Below, in pieces: positions 18,455 through 25,389 of a stretch of 25,389 bases of DNA. The stretch is from Pleurobrachia bachei (Eukaryota > Ctenophora > Tentaculata > Cydippida > Pleurobrachiidae), in NCBI GenBank assembly GCA_000695325.1, contig AVPN01000690.1, positions 1-25,389 of the forward strand, written 5' to 3'. Each line of letters opens with the position of its first letter. Within the stretch, counting starts at the first letter, position 1. The notes under the pieces were generated by a model. The model was given only the letters and a program-made list of their open reading frames with translations. It made no database searches and was not told where the DNA came from. The position numbers were made by a program, and so were the translations under genes.

Positions 18455-19537
18455 AGCTCTACAGATACAACAGTTCTTGTGTACATCTGTCAGTATTATA
18501 CATCATCATGACAGCTGGAGTGCAAATGAATAGATATATGACAGAGATCCTCCTTATAGTCAGAGCGACACAATTGATATCGTTGACAGGGCATTACGTG
18601 CCAAATGTGTACGTGCTCTGCTATAATATTTTGATTGATATTTGACTTGATGATTGTTGTACACGTGGTATAATCGTATGTCGCAGCGTGATGTATCTGA
18701 AATCTATAATAAAAGCAAATCTAAAACGTTGTTAAACGAAAAACGGCCCGTTCCAAGCTGTGAACAAATATCGGCAGGACCATTTCAACTGATGAAGCCA
18801 GACCTGTGTAAATGACGTAGCAGCACTTTTGCGCTTGTTACCAGCGTTTTCATACATGTATTGGCCGTTTATATCAAAAGTGCTTTGATAATACATAACT
18901 AGATAACTAAATCAGCTAGTTTGTCTAAACCTGGAGCATGTATCAAACAAACAAAGATATAATAATTTTAACGACAAATTATAACAGCCACGGCCCACGG
19001 GGAGAGAGAGGGAAGAGAGAGAAAGACTTGAATGAGGAATATCGCATGTAAGGTGATTGCAAACGCATTTTATGGGCTCGTCCATTATGCTTTTATGGAT
19101 CATGGTTGAAACTCCAGATCTATAATTATTGGAGGAAAGAACACAAGTCTGACTGAATGCTGTTATGGGGAAGGGGCTATTTAAGTAAGACTGGATGAAA
19201 TTGAATGAATAGAGACTGGAGGGTGCATCTAAAAAGGGTCCAATTATATGAATGGAGACAAGAGCATAGTAACAAAGGGTTCAAATTAGATAATTTGTGC
19301 TGCAAATTGTTCCTTTATACCCACATAATAGTTGTGCAAAATAGTATAATGCACCGAATAGTTTAAAAAGCATTTAGCATGAAACTTAATTAGGTCACCT
19401 TTTTGAATGAACGAAATGTGAACATAAAGCTAGCAATGAACTAGGAGACGTAACAATGAACTAGGAGATATCTTTTTCATTCATCATGAACATTTTGTGT
19501 TGGTGATCAACCTTTCTAATTCTTCAAACTTTCCTAT

Positions 19538-19577
<40 letters not shown>

Positions 19578-20079
19578 TCTCTCTTCCTCTCTCTCTCTCT
19601 CTTCCTCTCTCTTCCTCTCCCATCTCTCTCTTTGTCATCTAAAATAGTTATTTAATGAAACGGACGTGTTCTCCATCGGTGATCATTTAAACTGTTTGGA
19701 AATTACGGGATTACAAATGATTATAAATGCATAGCTCATCATGTGTCACAGGCATGACTTCCCAATTTTAATAATGAAATATACCTTCATTACGCAAACT
19801 TATCTGGATGAACGTGTCATTCGATAATTTTTCCATTCGAAATCAATAAATTTCTCTCATTTAGATATAGGGCGATAATTTGTCTCGCATAATGTAGCAA
19901 TTTAACAAATATTAAATGAATTTTGAAGGACGTTCGCAAACTTTGGATACACACATAAATTTACAAGAGTTTTAATCATTTTTAGCGTTTACATAATAAT
20001 TAATAATTTTGGTTGTATGTATACATTGTACAATGTACAATTTGTACATAATGTATGATGTATAATTTGGTCAACTTAC
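18455..20079. other. Gene-free stretch
   Basis: No supported exon. Short GA-rich tracts lie at about 19000-19022 and a CT tract with TTCCTCTC interruptions at 19538-19632. A 15-bp phrase AATGAACTAGGAGA occurs twice in tandem near 19434-19468. The rest is AT-rich without recognisable features. Confidence 0.5.
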
Positions 20080-20124
20080 AGTGTATTCGTTGTTTTTCCC
20101 CATGTACGATTTGCAGCAGCTCAT
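20080..20124 (-). CDS. Candidate 45-nt micro-exon, minus strand
   Basis: A strong acceptor (ATTCTTTTCAG) and a strong donor (GTAAGT) bracket exactly 45 nt. In phase 0 it reads MSCCKSYMGKNNEYT, beginning at the first base after the acceptor; in phase 1 it reads DELLQIVHGEKQRIH. The phase-1 reading follows smoothly from the candidate exon at 23202-23326, whose donor is in phase 1. Both frames are open, so the choice is not settled. The exons would belong to a gene extending beyond the window, or be far 5' exons of the K2P locus; no link to the K2P first coding exon could be shown. Confidence 0.4.
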
Positions 20125-20177
20125 CTGAAAAGAATATGATTATTAAGATATTTGATAAGGCATAATATTATTTTGAC

Positions 20178-20269
20178 TGATTAATTATCTGAAGTTCACG
20201 ATTCCACTGATAGAGCTAATATATTAGCTCTATCATATCAGTGGATCGTGAAATTCAGATAATTAATCA
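20178..20269. repeat. 92-nt near-perfect palindrome without a loop
   Basis: TGATTAATTATCTGAA at the left mirrors TTCAGATAATTAATCA at the right, and the centre is the 18-bp palindrome GAGCTAATATATTAGCTC. Only small bulges interrupt a stem of about 44 bp. It is immediately upstream, in the minus-strand sense, of the candidate exon at 20080-20124. It may be a fold-back element or a structured RNA. Confidence 0.8.
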
Positions 20270-21160
20270 TATATTGTATATATAGCTAGACGGTAGACCC
20301 CCACCACACCAATCGGTCTGAAATTTGGTATACACGTGTCAGATAGGCTGGACTACATTAGTACATTTAGTACATTTAGTACATCTACCTCTACCCTTGG
20401 CATGCGCTGCAGCAGTCCCCAAGTGTGCACACGTGTTCCATGGCCTGTAGCGTAGGCCAACTATCTACCCTTTATATGGTTACATATACTAACCGTCCCA
20501 TTCAAAGTACTGGTATCCATGGTGACAGGAGACTGTGTGTTTTATTATCTAGAGAGCAGATAAAAGTTGTATATAGAAACAGCTGTCAGAGCATTGGCCT
20601 GACCCTATATTCGAGAACTGTGGTCAGTTGAATATAACAAAAAATATTTTCCAGAGAACGACATATTGATATGACGTTTCTATGGAGAATGAAACGATCA
20701 AATTATATGGCTTATGAGTAGGGTAATAAATATAAAATGAACCTCATATTAGGTTAAACTATTATAAGTGGTGAGAGAGAAAGAAAAATGAGAAAGAGAG
20801 AGATCAGAGAGATAGAAAAACAAGCATTTATAAAAAATATATGAATTCTGGTGCTCAAATTATATTTTATAAACGGTTATTGGAGAGGGGAACAACGCTT
20901 TGGAGTAAGCGAATAGTAGACATGAACTGTCTAATTAAAACAGGGCTTTGATGAAGTAAGTTATCGAAAAAGAGAACGATGAAGGGAGGAGGATAGAGCG
21001 AGAAGGATGTTTAGAAATTAGAAAGAGAGACACACAGAGAAAGAAAGAGAGAGAGAGAGAATGAAAATGTATATTAGTACAACATACACAATTTTGCAAC
21101 TGAAAAAATAGAGTGAAAAAGATATCAGATAAGAGTAGCCATCAAACAGATTAGATATCT

Positions 21161-21236
<76 letters not shown>

Positions 21237-21309
21237 CTCTCTCTCTAAAAAATAGAGTGAAAAAGATATCAGATAAGAGTAGCCATCACACAGATTGTCT
21301 CTCTCTCTG

Positions 21310-21349
<40 letters not shown>

Positions 21350-21395
21350 CTCTACTAAACAAGCTTTAACCAACTAAATGAGAGTGGGGAGGAGA
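20270..21395. other. Gene-free stretch with microsatellites
   Basis: No supported exon. A 9-bp micro-repeat (ATTTAGTAC) occurs near 20357-20382. GA-rich tracts lie at about 20771-20815 and 21018-21060, and CT tracts at 21157-21246 and 21297-21347. Confidence 0.5.
21103..21296. repeat. 50-bp direct repeat flanking a CT microsatellite
   Basis: 21103-21152 and 21247-21296 are identical except for one base (ATCAAACAG against ATCACACAG). The CT run 21157-21246 sits between them and another CT run follows at 21297. This looks like a duplicated 144-bp unit of unique sequence plus microsatellite, as expected from slippage or unequal exchange. Confidence 0.85.
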
Positions 21396-21445
21396 ACTAA
21401 CAAATCCCACCCTCAAACCAGGCCGGGGAAAGGAATCTCTATGGT
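21396..21445 (+). repeat. 50-bp direct repeat, copy 1
   Basis: Starts ACTAACAAATCCCACC and ends GGAATCTCTATGGT, and is identical to 22619-22668 about 1.2 kb away. The interval between the copies holds no protein-coding signal but has uniform, TE-like prose. It could be a non-autonomous element whose insertion or duplication left the repeat. Confidence 0.85.
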
Positions 21446-22618
21446 GCACAAATAGCAAAAAACTGATTTTTTACCCAACTCACGTGACCAAAATTCAGAC
21501 CAAACGGTCTAACGCAATAATTCGGACGAATTTGGGCCTGAGCCTCATTTTGGTGCATGTTGGCATCCTAGCGGACACCTGTACGAAGTCTGGAGTTCCA
21601 AATCCAAAATCTCAAAACCATCTTAAGGGCGATTTTAGGCCATTTTTGGCGTTTTTCAATTAGCGATAATTAACAAACCAAAAATTTTTCGGACCTAAAA
21701 TAAGCGGTATTTGTACCTCCATTATCATATTTTAGCATGTGAGAAGTTTCACTGAAATCGGAGGAGGTGAGTGTTCTTATCGACTCTACTATATGACATC
21801 TTTAAATCACCCCTTACTCACCGGAAGTTGTGGCACTTTTGCACTTCATAACCGAATTTTCCAATGCACAAACTTAGCCGCCGTGCATACTTTATGCACC
21901 TAGCTGTTGAGGCCGGTTCTACCGCCAAAGCCAGAAACAGAAAAGTAGCAAAACAAACCTTGTCATTCATCGTCACTTATAAACTGTGAATGAGTTATAA
22001 TTTATTGGGGGCACGCCAAAAAAGCTAGATAAATTCCGGATTTTAGGGCGGGTTTGGCTTATTTGGCTTTTTTTCGAGAAAAAAAAGAAGATAATAAAGG
22101 CAGGTCCAAAAAAGCCAAATAAAAAAAGGCAGATCAAAAAAAGACGGGTCGATCCCAGATTTTAGGGTGTGTTTGGCTTTTCGGCATTGCCCCACCCCTT
22201 TATATTAACATGCAAGGCAACTTCAAACTCAGGCCGTGACGTGAGGGGAAAAATAAATACTGGGCCATTTGTAATTGAGGGGAGCTGCAAATTGCTTGAT
22301 ATATCGTCGACATGAAATAAGGTGCTTGTATCGTCGAAATAGCATGACATTGCGACCAAATGGGGGAATTGATTTCTCGCGGCATTATCTTAAATAAGAA
22401 CTGGGCCACTTATAGCGGAAAGCTGGAGAGGAGAAAGGCAAGAGAAAGGAAAAATAAGATCTATATGCCATTAGTGGTTGTGACCCGATGATCATTCACC
22501 AGCACTTTGCACTTATCTTTCACTTTACGTCTGGTAGGGCAACTGATTAGGTAGAATGGATGATGATTTGCAGAAACAGTTAAACCGGGGGGGGGGGAGT
22601 TAAACCGGGGGGAAGAGC
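21446..22618. other. Interval between the 50-bp repeats, no gene
   Basis: No supported exon. The 22010-22180 stretch repeats a phrase several times (AAAAAAGCCAAAT, GATTTTAGGG.GGGTTTGGCTT) in both orientations, suggesting a decayed repetitive element. A G11 run lies at about 22588 within the duplicated phrase AGTTAAACCGGGGG. Confidence 0.45.
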
Positions 22619-22668
22619 ACTAACAAATCCCACCCTCAAACCAGGCCGGGGAAAGGAATCTCTATGGT
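22619..22668 (+). repeat. 50-bp direct repeat, copy 2
   Basis: Exact second copy of 21396-21445. It is preceded by the G-rich tract and followed directly by the possible exon at 22689. Confidence 0.85.
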
Positions 22669-22688
22669 CCCATCCCTTAATCTCAACC

Positions 22689-22835
22689 ATGGTGGAGACG
22701 GCCTCAAAGAAGAAGAAGAAGGAGAGGAGAGGTGTAGCTATTAGACGATCTGATAATGATAACCACGTGCCCAAACTGTTCATACCAATTGGAGTACACC
22801 CTAGTCCAGCTTCCATCATGTATGTCTGCACTTAA
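22689..22835 (+). CDS. Possible short ORF or first exon, plus strand, unknown product
   Basis: An ATG in ACC-ATG-G context opens a 48-codon frame starting MVETASKKKKKERRGVA and ending ...IMYVCT. A good donor (GTATGT) at 22820 would cut it after codon 43. Composition and codon pattern look more gene-like than the neighbourhood, and the Lys/Arg run would suit a nuclear or membrane-proximal tail. No downstream exon was identified and I recognise no family. Confidence 0.25.
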   Translation: MVETASKKKKKERRGVAIRRSDNDNHVPKLFIPIGVHPSPASIMYVCT

Positions 22836-23201
22836 GCCAAATTTGTCCTAATCGAGTGGAAGAGGTACTTGTTAAAATCGATCTAGAGATTATATTTATA
22901 ACCAATAAGAGATTATTGCAAGGTAAATGGTGACCGTGAGTGGGGCAAAGGTGAGATTTGGAGAGTTTTTCGATAGTTTTAGAAATGTTCATACGTTTAG
23001 ACCTTTTTAGTTTAATTTCTTCTCACTGGAATGGAGCACAATATTGTCCGTTTTGGAGATTCACAAGCTCATTGACCCTTCTTTTATAAATGTTAAGGAG
23101 GGTTAGAACATAAGTTATGTTTCAAAGTGGATTTCGAATTGTGTAGTCGATCTATAATGATCGATATACTAGTCCGCTCAAAGAAAATTAGCTCTTCTTA
23201 C

Positions 23202-23326
23202 CTGGCACTGTGTTTGTCCCGGATTGAACAGGGCCCATTGTGTACTGTGGGAACTGTTGACGATACCAATCCGTCTTGAGCGAGTCATATCTTATCAGCT
23301 GGTTCCCCGCTGGTTCACACTGGACG
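23202..23326 (-). CDS. Candidate 125-nt internal exon, minus strand, unknown product
   Basis: The acceptor TTTATGTTAG and donor GTAAGA frame an exon with one open frame reading VQCEPAGNQLIRYDSLKTDW and continuing YRQQFPQYTMGPVQSGTNTVP. It is GC-balanced in an AT-rich area and leaves in phase 1, compatible with the 45-nt exon at 20080-20124. No Met start is visible, so it is internal to a gene whose start lies beyond the window or in an unseen exon. I recognise no family. Confidence 0.5.
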
Positions 23327-23465
23327 CTAACATAAACAGGTATAAATAGAGATAATCTGTTTACAGGATTGTGGCAGGGTATCGATTCTTATCAATCAAA
23401 ACAATAAGCTGTAGGTGGTAGTTAGTTATACTAGATATAAGCATTTGACTAACCGGTGGAGTCTA

Positions 23466-23789
23466 ACTGTGGCCTGGTTTGGAAAACCCCTATGGGCACA
23501 GAGCTTTTCTGAATCAGCTTTTCAAGACGAATCCAAAGAATAAGCTTTCTATCATATCGGGAGGTTTGGGCTTAATTCCCTTCATTTTAGGTCTTTTTTC
23601 GTTGCACGAGCCAATCAGAGGCCTAGATTTCGAAATAAAGGCCTCTGATTGTCTCACGTACAAAAATGACTAAAATTGAAGGACCCAAACTTCCCGATAA
23701 GATAGAAAGTTAATTCCGGTTGCTTTGGATTCGTTTCGAAAAGGTGATTCAGAAAAGCTCCGTGCTCCTAGGGGGGTTCAGACCACAGT
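23466..23789. mobile_element. ~324-bp full fold-back MITE
   Basis: Starts ACTGTGGCCTGG and ends CAGACCACAGT. The two arms of about 160 bp pair along their whole length (e.g. AGAGCTTTTCTGAATCA, ACGAATCCAAAG, CAATCAGAGGCCT) around the axis ATTTCGAAAT at about 23628-23637. Arm identity is roughly 80-85% by eye, so it is older than the palindrome at 1664. It has no coding capacity. Target-site duplication is not clear and the family was not assigned. Confidence 0.8.
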
Positions 23790-23890
23790 CAGACCCTACT
23801 AACCAGGATAAAGAGGATAGATACACTGAGTCACTGAAGCTAAAGTTAGTCGCACGTGTTGAGATCTCAACCGCATGACATAGTATGTCA

Positions 23891-23957
23891 GACATACACT
23901 GAAGTTCGAAGTTCCACATTTTCACGAAACTTCAAACTTCGAACTTCAGTGAATGTC
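23891..23957. repeat. 67-nt hairpin, 23-bp stem with one mismatch
   Basis: GACATACACTGAAGTTCGAA... at 23891-23913 pairs with 23935-23957 around a 21-nt loop. The dimensions are those of a microRNA precursor. It could equally be a remnant fold-back element. It sits within no recognised gene. Confidence 0.8.
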
Positions 23958-25339
23958 ACACGGTAATTGTGATTTCAAAACGCGCAACTAACTTCAGTAT
24001 GTCTCCTCCTTATAAGGATCTCCAACTCACAGAACAACCTTTGCTGTGTTCTTATCTGTTTAAGTAGCTCTCTAACTCTTAAACAGTAAAAATGAGACAG
24101 GATTCTAGTAAAAGCGGTGCATTATGAAAACTTAAATCATCGGTCAAAATTGTACAATACCCATTAACTCTCTCCATTATAGTGCACACTGCACAGCATA
24201 TCAAATGAAATAGCCATCGAGTAAAATGGGTTGTTGTGCTTGCGCCCTGCACTCTGGACCAGAATGATTATGGCTATCTTGAAACTATGTTTTAAAAAGA
24301 TTAGACTGTAACCTGGAGTTAGCTAGAATCAAAGATTAAAGAAAAACATTAAAAATCCTCAAAATGGTCAAGGTGCTCATTTAGACTTTCTTTTCCTCTC
24401 ATACAGCTTCCTCCCTGTTTAACTAAGATCACAAGCTGTTTACAAACAAAAAAGATTAGAAGGATCGTATATAATGGTCCACTATTAAGAACACTGCTGT
24501 GCATGAACAACGCAGGAAACAATTCTTCTTCTTTTATCATTTATGCACAGGACAAGATAATTAATGGCTCTGTTATTAACCGGCGGACCCCGATTTACCG
24601 GGATGATGCTCGCCTGGAAATCAGTTTACCAGGTAAATCTGGGTCCCCGGTATATCGGGGGGAAATACCGTTACATCGGGGGGAAATCGAGCTTCTTGAA
24701 AATATGGTTCAAGTAAATATGGGGACCAACTACATAATATATATAGTAGTTGTTGTGTTCTAAATGTTCCAAATCGCTTCTAAGGGAGAAATACAGCACA
24801 TTACCCCGTAGATCAATCCAGAAGCATAGGTAAACACTAAACTGTTAGCTGCTACTACAGTATAATGTGAACATTAGCCTTCCCTATTTATCGATTCGGA
24901 GCTGTTTTGAGACAAAATCTCAAAAACTGAAAATGCATCTTCTTTTCAAGGCTGGTGACTTTCGCTAACTCATAGATCACTACTTTCAGTTTTTTGTGTG
25001 CTATAAAGACAAACGACTGGACATATCTTCACAACGTGACAAGTACTACATTACTTGGGGGAAATGGTAGTCTAATGTCTAAAATGCAATTATTTTGGAT
25101 CAATATTTGGACATGCTTGTGTACAAGATAGCAGTTTTTTAAGTACGACGACTGATAATATGAAAAGATTTGAACTGTCATCCAATCATATCAATTCCAC
25201 AACTATAAATTAGCAGAATTTAGATTCTAGTTCTGAATTGCCCACAGCAATAGAAAAAAACATTAACCAATGATGCTTCGGGTGGGTTAGCATGGGGGAT
25301 ATTTTATCAATCTCTCACTTCCTTCTCTCCTAGAGCATA
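23958..25339. other. Gene-free stretch with one MITE
   Basis: No supported exon. The diverged MITE lies at 24579-24731. The remainder is AT-rich and shows nothing recognisable. Confidence 0.5.
24579..24731. mobile_element. Degenerate pogo/Tigger-like MITE (ACCGGG type)
   Basis: The left part keeps CGGACCCCGATTTACCGGGATG, while the rest is diverged (GGTAAATCTGGG, CCGGTATATCGGGG, AAATACCGTTA). The right terminus is reduced to GGGGACCAAC. It is the oldest-looking copy in the window. Confidence 0.75.
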
Positions 25340-25349
25340 TCTCTCTCTT

Positions 25350-25389
<40 letters not shown>
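25340..25389. repeat. (CT)n microsatellite at the window edge
   Basis: A CT run with two interruptions continues to the last base, mirroring the GA run at position 1. Confidence 0.95.

Noticed and set aside
21018-21362. Minus-strand frame of Glu-Arg repeats
   Set aside because: It arises from CT/GA dinucleotide runs read in one frame; there is no start context or supporting domain.
21396-22668. 50-bp direct repeats as long terminal repeats of a retroelement
   Set aside because: Too short, without TG...CA ends, primer-binding site or any coding remnant between them.

Overview
The window is animal (metazoan) genomic DNA. It has spliced genes with GT-AG introns, many of them only about 80-300 bp, abundant (GA)n/(CT)n microsatellites, many short inverted-repeat DNA elements, and low GC between genes. 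Both window ends lie inside GA/CT microsatellite, as expected of a contig that broke there. I cannot name the species. An invertebrate with compact introns, such as a sponge or another early-branching animal, fits, but this is only an impression.

Layout. 303-1777 (+): a complete four-exon gene for an intracellular lipid-binding protein of the fatty-acid-binding-protein (FABP) family. 1664-3900: a large near-perfect palindrome that copies the end of that gene in antisense. It is centred on a 172-bp pogo/Tigger-like MITE and followed by a third partial copy and a second, inverted MITE. 4722-10433 (-): a two-pore-domain potassium channel (K2P) gene whose core exons are duplicated in tandem (4978-6380 and 6381-7782). 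The junction fuses two exons in frame. Read straight through, the gene encodes a channel with three pore loops; skipping the duplicate gives an ordinary K2P. 10434-15842: mostly non-coding, with hairpins, another MITE, a 900-bp long-TIR element and CT microsatellites. 15843-18454: an apparently perfect 1306-bp tandem duplication. 18455-25389: mostly non-coding, with a few possible exons, mainly on the minus strand (20080-20124 and 23202-23326 share a splice phase), several fold-back elements and microsatellites.

The FABP and K2P genes converge and have no evident functional link. The main theme is structural: three local duplications (one inverted, two tandem) with essentially no homology at their joints, in a contig rich in hairpin-forming elements. 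Whether these are real or assembly/library artefacts cannot be settled from sequence alone. The most notable claims are the in-frame three-pore channel, the hairpin-capable FABP exon 4 palindrome, and a MITE family whose internal motif array has switched sequence in concert.
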